64,000 bases of DNA from Verticillium longisporum (lineage: Eukaryota > Ascomycota > Sordariomycetes > Glomerellales > Plectosphaerellaceae), in contig JAETXT010000005.1 in NCBI GenBank assembly GCA_019188255.1, forward strand, positions 1,364,001 through 1,428,000, read 5' to 3'. The notes beneath the pieces are model-generated. The model saw only the letters and a program-made list of their open reading frames with translations, was not told the DNA's origin and made no database searches. The position numbers were made by a program, and so were the translations under genes. Of the stretch, positions 29,322 to 41,935 are shown in pieces (position 1 is the stretch's first letter; every line of letters begins with the position of its first letter).

Positions 29322-31904
29322 CGTGAAGACGACGGTGCGCTAACTAATAGATGTTTCGATGGTTGTCTCGGCGACTTTGATGTGAGTGGTGTGATTATCG
29401 ACGGAAGCCTTCCCTCGGCAAACAGGCAAAGTGAAGAGCAGAAATGTAATTGGGAATAATGAAAGGGCAAGTGACCCAGATTGGGGACGAGCTGCATAGA
29501 TAAAGTATGGCACCAAGAGGCTCGGGGAAGTCCCTGGAAGCCGATTGGAATGAGCCCATCGTTCTGTTGTTTGCGGACTTGGGAGAGTGCGCCGTGTATC
29601 GACCAACATAACATGCCGACAGAACACCCCGGGCCTCCGTTCTGCTCAGTGCTGGGATGGCCGCCGCAATGGTAGACCACAGCGCGCGCTAGGGCATTGC
29701 GGAGAGCAGGCGAGCGCCGAACATGTCGTCACCCTGCATCCAGCTCAGTAGCTAAGGCAGCTCAGAGTGCCATTTTTTGAGCTGCGGCCCATCGCCAGCG
29801 CGTACCTGGCAGTATTGAGTTCAGGCTCGGGGTGCTGGTGCATACCGAAAGCGTCGAGTAAGTGCGTTGTGGTTGTGTCTTAGACCCTTGGCTAGGTCTG
29901 GAACAGTTTGGCAGGGTTCCCGGACACCCCCAGCTCGCGGCTCCAGCAAGGCTCAGTGTGGTGGGTTTGGTGGGTTTTGGTGGGTCGGAGCATTGGGCCA
30001 GCAAAAGTCGGGCAATAACCCACCGCTCAATGTTGTGACGCACATGCTATTACCTATACGTACGCTGCTGAGACAGCACCTGTCGATGTCTCTACCAGGT
30101 GAAATGCTTCCAGCTTGCAGAACGGACGGGCGCCTCTCGAAGTATCACAGGGGAGGCCATCAGTAAGCTCGGGTCAAGGATTGGCGGATGGCGTCCATCC
30201 AACAACGTCGTTGCTGACATTCCGACTAAGAATGCACCAACCGGCCGGGCACGTATCTTCTCGTCGCACTCATTCGTCCGTCGATGCTTAGGATATTCTC
30301 GATGTGTGATGTGGCGTATTAGCCCGCTTCTTCCAGGCTGACGATCCATGGCAGGGCCAGGTAAGGCCACAAAAGGGCTGAGGTGTTGCGTGGGCCAGGT
30401 GATATCATGGCCCTACCTGACGTCGAGTCAGTTGTGTCGGTGTCGGAGCGCCGGAAGCAACCGAGGCCCGCGTAGATCGCCCCTCTACACGGGCGACGCG
30501 CAACTGCCAGACCCTGCTCTGGGAACACTTTATGTCAGCTTCTGACGGGGTTTCTGATGGCAAGGGAACGGCCAGTGAAGGACTCCGACTGCCCGGTCCC
30601 TTCTCCAAGCAGGTGCAATGTACCCGTAGCAACAGCGGGGTTTGTCTGTTGCAAGGCCGACACGGCCGACGAGCGGCCCGGTGCCAAGTCCCTGGTCCGT
30701 GGATGTCGAATCAAGTGCGTTTCGGGGACATACGCGGTCGAAAGACCCGATCTTCTGGTCGCGGTCGTCGCAGCGGGTGATCGAAGATAAAGTCGGTGAC
30801 TTTTTCCTCTCCCCTGTGGACGTTTTTCAAAGCGAGCAACGTGGTGGTGGTTTGATTGTGCGCGGATTCGCTTTCGTACCTTTGAAATCGAAATTGGGCA
30901 TTCCAGATGATGCCTTGTCGGCAGGCAACTCGCTGCTGCCACAACAGGGGTCTGTTAGCGACTTTCGTCATCATGATGAAACATTGTCCTGATGAAGAAC
31001 TGATCCTCTTTTTGAGAACCTTGTGGTTTGATGGGGAAATTGGGCGACTCGTTGTGCTGATGTTATGACAGTGATGTGATGATCATGTCGAATTGTGTAG
31101 GAGGTGTACGCAAGTGCACTTGAAGCGACCCTGGCTGCTTCCTTCATGTGGAGGCCGCTTACTTCATCGGTCATCAATGTGTCGGACCCGAACAGAACCC
31201 GATGGTCAGTAGGCGCAAGGTCTTTGCAGACCAGGACCTCTGCTCGTAGTCAGGCGACTTCGAAACGTTGAAGCCTTCCAAACAGCCTAGCACTTCTCTG
31301 TTGATATGTTCAATCACGCTCTGGAATGTTGTCACCCAGACTGGAAGGGTACACACAATGTTGGCCCCATCAGAATTGGACGGTGGGGCACCTTCCCGCT
31401 CTTCTCCCCCTGCCCCACATCACCAAACAGCGAGTACCTTACCTAGATGGATGTCACCTGTTGACAGATGTGAAGTCAAATTACAGGCATCAGCAAGTGC
31501 TTCAAGATCTTTGGGGTAGCTACCGCAGATGCACATCCCACACGGCATCATTGTGCTCGAAGAGAACATCACGCAATGCCCCTCACATGGCAATGTAGTC
31601 CAAGACCCCACCAGCCATGCTCATGTCAGAATCGATCATGCACCTATTCGCTGGCACCTGCTCCTTGCCCCTGATGTGGCCTTCGTCCATCACCGAAAAC
31701 CCACCTGCACGTAGCCGACGAGGCAGCTGCAAGCCTCTTTCCTCCTGCCGTCCTCCCACTCCCGCCAAGGGACAAGGACGCGGGGGTGAGGCCTCTTTCA
31801 CCCCGCCCACGATGATCTTTATTCGCGACATGATTTCCCAAACACCACGTTAATATCCTCAAGCTTTCAACTCGGGCGTTCTTGACCGCTCACTATCCTT
31901 TGAC
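29322..31904. other. gene-poor stretch of about 2.6 kb
   Basis: Between the starts of the PDR transporter and WW-domain genes, which read outward. Many short frames occur on both strands, the longest about 135 codons, none with domain-like content. No tandem repeats or transposon ends recognised. Confidence 0.55.
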
Positions 31905-33203
31905 ATGTCTTTCTTCGAACTGGCCGCCAAGTTTGGCGGTCTCAGCACCCAAGAGTCGGATGACCACGAAGGCTACACAGGTAGGTACCTAGGCTGGACC
32001 CCTGATGTCTCATGACAATTTCAGTCGCCGCATGCAGCCCAGTCCTCTCGCCCATCTTCCCCAGGCTGATTTGCGCGACTCCAGGGCCCAGAGACTACGG
32101 CTACACCCAGACCACCGCTTACGAGAGCGGCTACGATGGCGCCCCACCGACAGGCTACCCCAGCGGCCCCCAGCGAGGCCAGGCCGAATACAAACGGTCC
32201 CACGAGGGCTACAGCACGAGTGACCCGGCAAGGGCCTATGTTCAAGACAGCGCATATGCCGCGCCGCCGCCGGCAGATGAATACCACCCCCAGCAGTCTG
32301 ACTTTGGTGGCCGCGACTGTCGTCCTGGCTCGCCGGCGCTGCCTGACGGCTGGATCAAGCGCTTCGACGAGCGGCATGGGAGATGGTACTACGTGGACGA
32401 GACAACAGGCACATCCCAATGGGAGCCTCCCAAGACGGCTGTTGATGATGGAGAATACGGCGGCTCGCAGCATGCTTCGAAGGATCAGGTCTACGACGCT
32501 CATTCAGGCGCTGGTGAAGCAGCTGGCTACTATGCTGGACACCACTATGGGCAGAATGCCGCCCTGTATGGACAGGCCCCTGTGCAAGACTACCGATTCG
32601 GCCAACACGGTGGCGCGTCCTATGCCGAAGGGTATCACGGCCTAGAACAGCATAGACCTAACCTGGCGGAAAAGCGCCAAGGCAGTGGGTACGGCGGTGC
32701 TCTCCTGGGTGTCGCCAGCGGCTTAGCTGTTGGAGCAGTGGGCGGAGCTCTCCTTGCCAACGCTCTAGGTAAGTTTTTTTTGCTCACGATTTGTCCTATA
32801 TGAAAATGGCCGGGACATAATCTGACAAGTCCAAGAAGGTTCTGATTCCGAACCCGAAGCTGCAGAGGCCCCTGTCGAATATGCTCACAGGCCATATGAC
32901 GAGGCAAGATACGACAGTCATGACTATGGGGCGCCGGTTGCATATGAAGACGATCGAGATTTCGCTCCATATGAAGAGCAGAAGCCGTCACCTGTCTCTG
33001 ACAGCGAAGAGTCTCGGGAAGATACCGAGTCGTCTGAGTCTGAGTCTGGAGACGATGAAGTAGAAGCAGAGGAAGAATTTGAGAAGCAAAGTTCTCATGA
33101 GTCTTCTGGCTCCGAGTCAGGCGATGACAATGGTTCTGGCCATGAAGATGAGGATCAGGAATACCCAAGTGGTGATGACGACGAATGGTCGGGAGAGGAA
33201 TAA
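31905..33203 (+). CDS. WW-domain protein with glycine-zipper and acidic tail
   Basis: 375-residue protein in three exons: 31905-31980, 32085-32768, 32836-33203, all with GT-AG introns in phase. A tyrosine/proline/glutamine-rich low-complexity region precedes a single WW domain at residues 111-141: L-P-D-G-W-I-K-R-F-D then R-W-Y-Y-V-D-E-T-T-G-T-S-Q-W-E-P-P, with both tryptophans and the proline that define the fold. WW domains bind proline-rich peptides. A second low-complexity stretch (Y-Y-A-G-H-H-Y-G) leads to a small hydrophobic glycine-rich helix, G-A-L-L-G-V-A-S-G-L-A-V-G-A-V-G-G-A-L-L, suited to membrane association or oligomerisation. The tail is about 120 residues of S, D and E. Similar WW plus glycine-zipper proteins are found across Pezizomycotina; function not known to me. 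Confidence 0.88.
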
Positions 33204-33645
33204 ATGTGGCTGTTAAACCAGGATTTGTCATGCCGCAAAAACGAGGTTCGGCGCCGAACCCCGCTTGGGCATCCCTACGACCTCTTGCTTTTACCTTCGT
33301 ACATGTCAACGAAAAATACCCGCACTTGAGGTGTGGTATTCAGTTGGAGCAAGGCGTTGATGCAGATGGGTTAGCATGCGGAAGCTTTATAGTACGGCAT
33401 CCTAAGGGAGTCATAGGACAGCCTCAAGATCTTTGGTTAGACTTGGTCCAAGAAGACACCTTGATTGAGAGGGAAGGTTTCGAGGACAGAGCGATAGTTG
33501 TCAATTTTAGAACGATAATGCCAGAACCTCCGGTGCTATGTAGTGTTCTATGTCTAGTATTGTACATCAGAAATGGCACTCGCAATCTCTCGCGAATGCT
33601 TGTCTAGGGAAACACGCCTGGGGTCACAACCTGCTGCGATGAGCT
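33204..33645. other. intergenic region between converging genes
   Basis: About 440 bases. A 140-codon frame at 33185-33607 starts within the WW gene and has no recognisable content; I treat it as non-coding. Confidence 0.55.
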
Positions 33646-34683
33646 TCAGTGACCTGCACCAGATTCGTAAGAAATTGTCGTGGGTTCTCCCCAGAAAGTG
33701 TGAACCTGATCCTTTCGATATCCCAACTGTCCCAATACACCTGGTGACCCCCTCGTGCCAACCAGCGTCGCCTCCATCGCCGCTGGTCCGCAAACAAAGA
33801 CCTTGGTCTCTTGCTTAGTGGGATTTGGCGCAACCTTTTCAAGAAGCGCCTTCGTGACATGACCCTGTCGGAGTGGAGAGCCCGCTTCCGGCCGACTCAC
33901 GGTGTAGATGGCTTCAAACCGACCGGGAAAATCCTTCTCGAAGGCGTCAAATTCGGGTTTCAACAGGGCATCCGCGTCCGTATTGATGCCGAACACGAGC
34001 GTGATATTTGTCTTGTCTTCAGGATTCCGCAGGATCCCCTGGGCTAGCTGATAGATTGGCGTAATGCCAGCCCCGCCAGCAATCAGTGTGACGTGGGGAA
34101 TGGCATTCGGCTTCCATGCGGGGCCTTTCAACCCAGCAGCGAAGAGGAGTGTCTCGCCGGGCGATAATGAGTGCAGGTGCGTGCTCTGCTTTCCGTCTGG
34201 ATACAACTTCACAAGCAAGTCCAAAGTTCCAGGCTGATCTGCATCATTGTGAGTACGAGCCTTGCATGGACGACGCAGTAACGAGCAGTACCTGATGGGC
34301 TGATGGGTGTATATGGCCTTGCTACTGGGAGCCATCGGCCTTTCGGCCATGATATGGTCAAAACGGCGGCTGAGGGACTATTAGAGGTCGTTTACCCGCC
34401 ATGACTCTGATTCTTGCTTACAGGTGAGAGCTAGCCCGCTGACCGCATTTTCGTCTGGTAACCTGAAACGGAGACGCTTGGTGTTGTGATTGACAACTTC
34501 GCTGCTCTCTAAAGGTAACGAAACGAAAGCAGGACCACTGCCAAACACCTTTGGTGGGCTTCCCGAGTCCGCATGAGCGCTGTCGGTCATCATGCGTGAG
34601 TAAATGCCCAGACTGATGCCCCCGGCAGCAATGGCCGCAACAGCTTTTGTCGGCCGGATATGACGTAGAAAAGTAATGGACAT
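33646..34683 (-). CDS. MCR1: mitochondrial NADH-cytochrome b5 reductase
   Basis: FAD enzyme that passes electrons from NADH to cytochrome b5-like acceptors; the yeast protein sits in the mitochondrial outer membrane and intermembrane space and supports ergosterol synthesis and oxidative-stress resistance. 310 residues in three exons: 34683-34422, 34369-34292, 34238-33646. The spliced product has a basic N-terminus (M-S-I-T-F-L-R-H-I-R) and one hydrophobic segment (A-V-A-A-I-A-A-G-G-I), then F-G-S-G-P-A-F-V-S-L. The FAD-binding R-P-Y-T-P-I-S lies in exon 2, the NADH loop is G-G-A-G-I-T-P-I-Y-Q-L, and the terminal nucleotide motif is C-G-P-A-A-M-E. The C-terminus extends about 15 residues past the usual Q-V-x-x-F end, with no sign of another intron. 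Confidence 0.94.
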
Positions 34684-35402
34684 GGTGAACAATGACTTGG
34701 AATATGATCGTTGAACAACTTGATAGGCTCAAATGTCAATTCCGTGGGTGGACAGGCTGCAGCTGTTTCTATTTATCTCACCGGGTGCAAAGCTCGGCCT
34801 CATGCCGGACTTCGGACATTATTGGTGGCAGGGTGCCGAGGGTACCTCCGCAGTCGAACTAGATCAGAACCCCTACAAACAGCACACCGGAGCCAGAATA
34901 TCGTATAATGCGAAAGAGAGTCTTCAGGAGCGCCGGCAAACTCCTGTTCCCCTTTGCGCATTGATTCAATACTTTGGTGGTTTTCCCTTCTTTTCGGTCG
35001 CGACGTACAGCATTGGTGATGTTCACTGGCCGGTCTTACCGTTTTCAAATAAGCACTTGTTGGTCAAGCCAAATTTCACACAGGCGAAGAAACACTGCGT
35101 GAGGAAAACATAAACACTTATCTGTATCATGAGACTTGGTTTACTTTTATTGCAACCTGCACGCCATACTGAAGATTTGGCGTTACTTGTCAGGGGACCC
35201 TGCGGGTTCCCTGCGGAGCCGCCAAGCAGGGGGTCGGTCAGAGGTTAAGGGCTACGAGAAACGTATATATATAGGCTGCGGAGGGCCCTCCTAGCTGCGG
35301 AGGGCCAGAATCCAGATGTATTCCGACCCCCGACCTATCTTCTATCTGCTGCGGACCAAGTGTGGAAGACCACTTCACTCTGTTCTAAACAACGCTCTGA
35401 AA
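34684..35402. other. intergenic region with GC-rich repeat block
   Basis: About 720 bases upstream of MCR1 and downstream of the DHA2-type gene. The left half has a 126-codon frame without recognisable content. The right half (35190-35310) is a palindromic, GC-rich block with a TATATATA core at 35263-35272, discussed in the findings. Confidence 0.55.
35275..35306. repeat. direct repeat of 13 bp
   Basis: GCTGCGGAGGGCC occurs at 35275-35287 and 35294-35306, with CTCCTA between the copies; the inner part also forms a GGAGGGCCCTCC palindrome at 35280-35291. Confidence 0.75.
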
Positions 35403-37403
35403 TTACTCTCGCTTCAGACCGACTTTGCCAACGCCCCTGAGTCCCCAGACACTAATAAAGCAGGCCATCAACTGCATCCCGAAACAAAGCCAGAAAACCA
35501 CTCGGTATCCTTCCATGATAGCTTCAGGCGACTCCTTGTCCTCGATAGAAGACTTGGCTGTCACTCTGTTCGAGGTGACTGCCATGACCATCAAGCCAAC
35601 CGAATGCCCGAACTGAGCGACTGTACTAAAGACGGCGCCTGCCAGGGCTTGTGTGCCCTCAGAGGATGCATCCGTAATGATGAGATTGGCGACCGTAAAA
35701 ATGACTATGGGACGATCAGTTGCGTTCACAATGAGCTTGTATCCCGAAGTTCGGGGTTCCTACCGTCAACGCTGAAGGGGCACACGAGTGCGGCCCAGAA
35801 GGCAGCGACCCAGAAGTTCCAGGCCGGATCAATGAGGGCCATTATGAGCGGTGCAACGCATGTCAAGGCTGCCGAAACCGTAATGAGGAGATTGGCGTTG
35901 ATCTTATGAACAAAAAGTCCTGTGAACAGGTTGAGAAGAATGCCGACGACCACCTCGGGAAAGAAGCGAATGGCCGCGTCGAGCGCGGACAGCAGTTGGA
36001 CCTCTTGGAAGCTGCAATTCTGTCAGATCCGAGCATACACAAGCCAAAAAAACGGACTACTCACAACAGACTGAGGAAGTATTCTACACCATTGAGCACA
36101 GCGTATGTGAGAAAGACGAGGAGACAGATGGTGGTGAACGCTCTCTTGCGCCACAGTGAGTTCGGTATCAGAGCGATGCGACCCGACTTCTCACGGAAAT
36201 GCATCCAGAACCCAAAAGAGACAGCGGATGTGCCAGCAATGCATAGCATGACAATGTTCTCGGCGTTCTTGGCCTTGGCCATGTTCCCGGTGATGACCCT
36301 GTGCAAAGCATCAGCCATGCGGACGAAGACGGAACGCCTCGGTAGACTCACGCAAGGACATAGGACGTGATCCCCAGCGCCGCCGATATGAGACAGGCGC
36401 CAATCCAGTCGATTTCGCGGAGGAATCGTGGCCAGGTGAACTTCTCACGAGGGGTGTCCTGCGGCAGAAGCCAGATGCTCACCAAAAACAGCAGCCCCAT
36501 CAGTCCGGCTGTAAAGTAGAAGGCAAAACGCCAGGTCAAGTACGTGTCTACGACAACGCCGCCGAGAATCAACCCAAAAGAAAACCCTAGGGGCTGGCTG
36601 AGACCGACGCAAGCGAACCCAACATTGCGCTGGCGTCCCGCGATGAAGTTGTTCGTCAGGATGCTGATAGTGGTGGGCAAGCAGAGGGACAAGGCTACAC
36701 CTTGAAAGGAACGAAAGAGGATGAACCGGATGCCATTGTCGGCGACGCCGGCTGCTGTGGTAAAAATAGCCAGCAAGAAGCAGCCAATCAGGTTAATGTT
36801 GCGGTTGCCGATAAAGTCGGCGACTGCGCCAGCAACAACTAAGCAGCAGGCGCTAGCTAAACTGAGAGGATTGTCAGAAAGAGGATGAACGAGGATTAGC
36901 CGTGGACGAAGCAGAACTCTTCTTACGGAAAAACGGATGCTGGCCTGTCACGGTTGATGTTAGCTTCAGACTGTGGAATCGTCATCGTTTATCACTATAA
37001 AGACATACCACAAGAGCAAATGCGGTGCCAGTCCTAGATCCCGTGCAATCGTGGGCAAGGATATTGTCACAAGCCCGGTGCTCATGTTGCCAACAAAAGT
37101 AACACCAGTGAGAATACTGATGACCCAAGCCGCTTTTGCCCTGGACACAATCCTCACATTGTTGGGTTCCGCGATCTCCAGCATATCCTGCGACTGCTGA
37201 GCGAGGTTTACAGTCGGTGAGGGCACAGCCGTCGGCTGCGCAGCGGCCTTTCGAGAGGGCGCAGAGAAACGTCGGAGCAAGGATGGCGTTCGGGAAATCC
37301 AATCCCGGATGGAACTTTTTTTTGAAGTCATGCTGCTGGTTGGGGAGCCAGAGGGAGGCTCACTCGCGACGAAGAGACCGCGAGACGGAGTCTTGGGCGT
37401 CAT
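35403..37403 (-). CDS. MFS transporter, DHA2 (14-TM) drug-export type
   Basis: 568-residue major facilitator in six exons, transcription order: 37403-37009, 36944-36927, 36861-36352, 36298-36065, 36011-35764, 35704-35403. Introns are GT-AG and all phases agree. Exon 2 is only 18 nt and supplies most of W-P-A-S-V-F-P, the loop between helices 1 and 2 conserved in this family. Other landmarks: L-V-V-A-G-A-V-A-D-F-I-G-N-R (motif A), F-R-S-F-Q-G-V-A-L-S-L-C-L-P-T-T-I-S (helix 4 region, motif B) and L-G-F-S-F-G-L-I-L-G-G (motif C of drug/proton antiporters). The N-terminus is about 100 residues of serine/proline-rich cytosolic sequence. Export of a toxic compound or metabolite is inferred; there is no adjacent biosynthetic cluster. 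The TTG at 37436 is in frame but not a start. Confidence 0.9.
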
Positions 37404-40400
37404 GTCGGTAGGCCGAGAGCTGAGGGGTAGCGTCAATGAGCGATAGGTGTCTCTCTGTCGTTGGTTCCAGTAGGCTTTTTGCAGGCTATTCCCGACATGA
37501 GGCTCGGGAAGAAGACTGAGATGAGATCCGGATGATGATTGCAGCTCAACTTATAGTTGGGATGAAGGTTGGAGGAAAGCCCTTGATCAGTTGGCTGTGA
37601 CCCGCCCACGCCTTGTCTGTCATCCATCAACAGAAAGGCGTGAGCTAAGTTGATCCCACAACGTCTTAGAAAATTTGCCCAAATCCACTTAACAGCGATG
37701 GACAAGAAGAGTTTAAGATTCAAATATGATTTTTCGTCAGTCAAGAGGAAGCTGAGACTTCGTCATATTTGCGCTACCTACGCTCCGCAGTGGTTTGCGG
37801 GCCAACCCAACTCGGAGTGTTCAATAGCGGGATGGCTGCTGTGCAGACACATGATTACACGGCCTTTTACGGGGCGCTCCAGGCCCACATGGCGCCAGGG
37901 TAGACACCCAAGACCCTGGCCGCGAAAGAGGCTCATGGAGTCAGAGACCCAATGCTACCGATGCTTCCATCCCTAGGCTTTGGCTTCTCGCCTGGGGATG
38001 CTGCTTAATGTACTCATCCAAACGCCTGGGTCGATGCACAGGCGTTGAATGCAACGCTGAGCATACGACGCGAAGATCCGATCGCTACAGACATGGTGAT
38101 CGTCATACAGCCCCGATCCTTTGGACAGTGTACCAAGTTCCAGACCAAGGGGTAGGGACACATTTGACCTGAGCGACGTCACCTGAATTGTCAAATTCGT
38201 TTCGAATTACCGAACCCGCAGTATTGACGACGATTGTGAGGGAAGTAGGTTGCTGACGGCCTGCTCCTTAACTTGATATACCCAATTGCTCCCTGCAGCA
38301 AGAATTTAGATACAACGCCATGACTACAACCAATGAAGAATCACAGTCATGTTAACCTTCTAATAGCCTAGTCATGATGGCCTCGTTGCATTAATCATGT
38401 CAGTTGGCCGCGGCTGAAAGTTGTGAAGTCAAAAAGCACGGCAATGGTACGTTGCTGATCAAACTCCAAGGTCTGCATCACCAAGACTCCGACAACTCCG
38501 TGTCCAATGGAAATGAGGAACAAACTAAGAACCACGAGTCAGTCTTCTGAGAGAAACTATCGCTAATTGTAGGCAGTGGCAGTTCGGTTTATCTCGGCAC
38601 GAACCATGCATGCCCTGGCATGGAGACCTGCCTTCTTGGGGATGATCCAACATGGGCCATGAGGTGGCAAGACGTACCGGCTCAATCAAGATCTTCACAC
38701 ACATCAGAAACTCCCAAGTTTTGATCTACTCCAGGTCAGAACGTTCGCAGCGGCACCATGTTGCCAGTATAAGAAGGTGACAGCATCTAGGTGATTGGAG
38801 TGCAGCTGTGTCGCAAATCGCTAGGCTATTGCTCAACAACTCCAGAGTTGCAGTCGCATGTCCTGTGGTGTTGTCTTCTGTAGGCCAGCAACATGAAACA
38901 ACGCATGCTGCAAGCACAACGTTTCAATGGCACACTTCATAGTGTCGAGATTGGCAAGTGACATGACAACTTGTGCAAAGCGCCATCAGTATTACGGCTT
39001 CGCTTGCTATTGGTCATTCGAAGTGCGTCGTGTGATAGGAATGCATTATGAGGCACATCTTGGGCGTCGTCGCGGACGCCTCGCTGAGTGCCGAGCAGCT
39101 ATGTGTGGGAAACGTCCAGCCCTGCAGCACGGCATATGTATGGATGCAACACCCACTTACTGCTCTGCAAAGGGACGCACAGTCCCAACCTTTATTTATT
39201 CGGATAAGCAGCGGATAAGGGCCAACTTGACACCGGTAGTCTCAATGTCGGGGTTAACCCCAGAGAGTCTCCAGTCAACGACGTGCAAATGCCATGGGCC
39301 TAGTGAGCGTCACCTGCCATCTCTGGTTAACGGAACCTCGAACTGCGATACGGCTAAGGCTAGCTCTTGGGAGCAGCTTCTCCGGGACTTATCGTTGTCG
39401 ATCATTCTCCTTGAACTGATCGAGTTGCTTCTTCTGGAGTTAGACGCTGTGGTGCCCGTATCGCTCTACCGCACATTGCAAAGCACCAACATTCGCGGCC
39501 TGCTCCCCGCCCTGGCGATTTGAGACCCTTTTGCTTGCTGCTCGCATGAACACAAAGATTGTGATGGATCCATGTCAGGAAAAGCAAATACCCTTCGTCC
39601 AATAAAGCAGTTCGTCAAGTCGCAATACGCACTCACCAAGGCCCTCCTCCGGCTAAGGGCACATCAAGGACCGACTGCGGCTCTTGGCAAGTTGTCTTCC
39701 TTGCCAAATATGGGAACATATTCCCGCCCGCAAACGGAGCACAAGCCTGAATTCGGTGCTGGCTGTAGCTCTAGTCTGGACTCGGCACTTGGTCAGATGA
39801 GGCAAGCCTCAAACCGAGTCGTTTGCTGGTGTAGAGCGATCGTCATTGCTTGATGCTTGAGGGGCCTCCTGGCCACGGTTAGGGTGGGAGATATTGCAGG
39901 GAGCGCCTGAAATAAAGACCCAGCCGCGGCATACGAAACTGACCAAGGAGATCTTCTTTCTGTTCATTGGCCGTTTGGAGCAAAATAGGGAGAGTAGAGG
40001 GGCGAGTTGGGTAGCATCACTGCATGCATCTCTATCACCATACTTGCCTCCTTCCCAGAAAGGCAAGGCCTCCGCTATCGCCCTCAGAACCCCCCGGATC
40101 TTGATCCCCTCCCGCAAGTGAATCGGATCTACAACCGGTGTCGGCCCCGGCCGCGCCTCCAATCGTTGTCTCTATCTGCCGCAGCCACCAGCCTGATCTT
40201 GAGCCCCAGATATCTCGCACTCAAGCTCACCTGTCATGCTACCCCACACATATCCCAGGAATCCGAGCTGCATGGGGCCAAACAGGCTGCGTACACCAAT
40301 GAAGCGACATGGTCGAACTGCAATCAGAGCGCCATTGACGGCGTGAGGCGCTTGAAGAGCCTCCAATGCCTCCGAGTGCCACCATTCCCGACTTCCTTCC

Positions 40401-40755
40401 TAATGTGGCTGCTGTCCGGCAGAAGCAGCGCTGGCAACACCATACCTAGGCTTGGCGATGTCACTCAACTACCGGATTGGAGCCTGCCAAGCCTGTGGGG
40501 TGCCACGATGAATCGGAGGTAACTTCAATCAACAACTTCAACTCCAGCATCGCGTCGAGTAGCCATCAGCCGGGGGGGTTGAGAAGCCAGGATCTGGACC
40601 CTGGACGAGGGTAGGGGAGGCGACGAGCTTCGGCAGACTATAAGAAGGCCCACGATGTCCCCCAAAATGTAGTACAATCTCGAGAAACTCATCTCGCGGA
40701 CAAAGCATCACTCAAGACTCCTTCTTCACAAGTTCTTTCGAGCCCCTCGGTCATC
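37404..40755. other. gene-poor stretch of about 3.35 kb
   Basis: The longest unassigned segment. It is noticeably less GC-rich than the coding regions around 38200-38600. The best frame is 38927-39523 on the plus strand, 198 codons, with a leucine-rich C-terminus (S-I-I-L-L-E-L-I-E-L-L-L-L-E-L-D) but no recognisable domain and no splice pattern; I do not call it a gene. No transposase motif, terminal repeats or tRNA were recognised. Confidence 0.5.
40639..40644 (+). promoter_or_regulatory. TATA box of deuterolysin gene
   Basis: TATAAG 117 bases upstream of ATG 40756, followed by a CT/CA-rich leader; consistent with a highly expressed secreted enzyme. Confidence 0.6.
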
Positions 40756-41935
40756 ATGAAGTTCTCCGGTCTCCTGTACCTCGCCACCCTGGCCTCCGCC
40801 GCCTCTGTTGACCTCAGCAAGCGCGACAGCCCTCTGGATATCAAGATTGAGAAGGTCGGCAACACCGTCATCAAGGCGAGCATCACCAACACTGGTGCCT
40901 CCGACCTCAAGGTCCTCAAGACCGGCTCGATCCTCGATGAGCTCGAGGTTGAGAAGTCCGAGATCTTCTCTGGCTGTGCGTGCCGTCCAACACTTTCCTA
41001 CGCATGCATACGATCCTTGACTAACATGCACCAACAGCCAAGAAGGTGGAGTTTGATGGTGTCCGCCTCCAGCTGGATACCACGGCTCTCAGCGAGGAGT
41101 CCTTCCAGGTCCTCGTTGCCGGCGAGACTGTCGAGCTGACCTGGGACGTCGCCCACGTGCACGATCTCAGCGCTGGTGGCGAGTTCGACATCAGCGCCAA
41201 CGGCCGCTTCTCCTATGCCGAGAGTGACTCGACCGAGCTGACCGGCGTCGCGACCTACGCGTCCAACGTTGTGCACTCGACCGTCGACGGCGAGGAGGCC
41301 GCCAAGGTGCGCCGTGACCCCCACGAGACGACCAAACGCGCCGTCGTCCAGAGCGACTGCACCGGCACCCGCCGCACGGCGACGATCAACGCGCTGTCCA
41401 ACTGCCGCAGCCTGGCGCTCGCCGCGGCCTCGGCGGCCTCGTCCGGCGCCGCCGCCAAGATGACCGACTTTTTCAAGTCGTCGACCACGGCCACCCGCAA
41501 CACGGTCGCCGGCGTCTTCAACCGCATCGCCTCCGAGTGCGGCAGCTCCACCGGCGGCGTCTCGCGCCAGTACTGCACCGACATCTACCCGGCGTGCTCG
41601 TCGGGCGTCATTGCCTACACGCTGCCGAGCCAGAGCTACATGGTCAACTGCCCGTACTACTTCTCGTCCTTCCCGGCCCAGAGCCGCACGTGCCGCGCCA
41701 TCGACCAGGCCACGACCACGCTCCACGAGGTCACCCACCTGACCCAGATCCGCGGCACCCAGGACTACAACTGCTACGGCTACTCCTGCGTCCGCAGCCT
41801 GTCGGCCTCGCAGAACATCAACCACGCCGATACCTACACCCTGTTCGCCCAGTGTAAGTGCCGCCTCCTGTTGTATGGTAGTGTCGTGGTGATACGGAAG
41901 CTGACCCGATTTTAGCTATTTACGCTGGCTGCTAA
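40756..41935 (+). CDS. deuterolysin-type neutral zinc metalloprotease (M35)
   Basis: Secreted aspzincin protease. Three exons: 40756-40975, 41038-41853, 41916-41935; the last encodes only I-Y-A-G-C after the split serine codon. 351 residues. Signal peptide about residues 1-16 (M-K-F-S-G-L-L-Y-L-A-T-L). The propeptide ends at a Kex2-type site, T-T-K-R (K173-R174), so the mature enzyme begins A-V-V-Q-S-D-C. Zinc ligands are H303 and H307 in H-E-V-T-H plus D316 in G-T-Q-D-Y-N-C-Y-G, with E304 as catalytic base. Conserved cysteines and the H-A-D-T-Y-T-L-F-A-Q end agree with the family. It cleaves basic proteins such as histones and protamine in known homologues. Intron 1 uses GTGCGT and intron 2 GTAAGT. 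Confidence 0.96.

Noticed and set aside
38927..39523. 198-codon plus-strand frame in the gene-poor stretch
   Set aside because: No domain, no splice pattern, composition close to non-coding neighbours.
40998..41825. 275-codon minus-strand frame opposite deuterolysin
   Set aside because: The deuterolysin gene has signal peptide, Kex site and zinc motif; the opposite frame is repetitive G/R/A/V.
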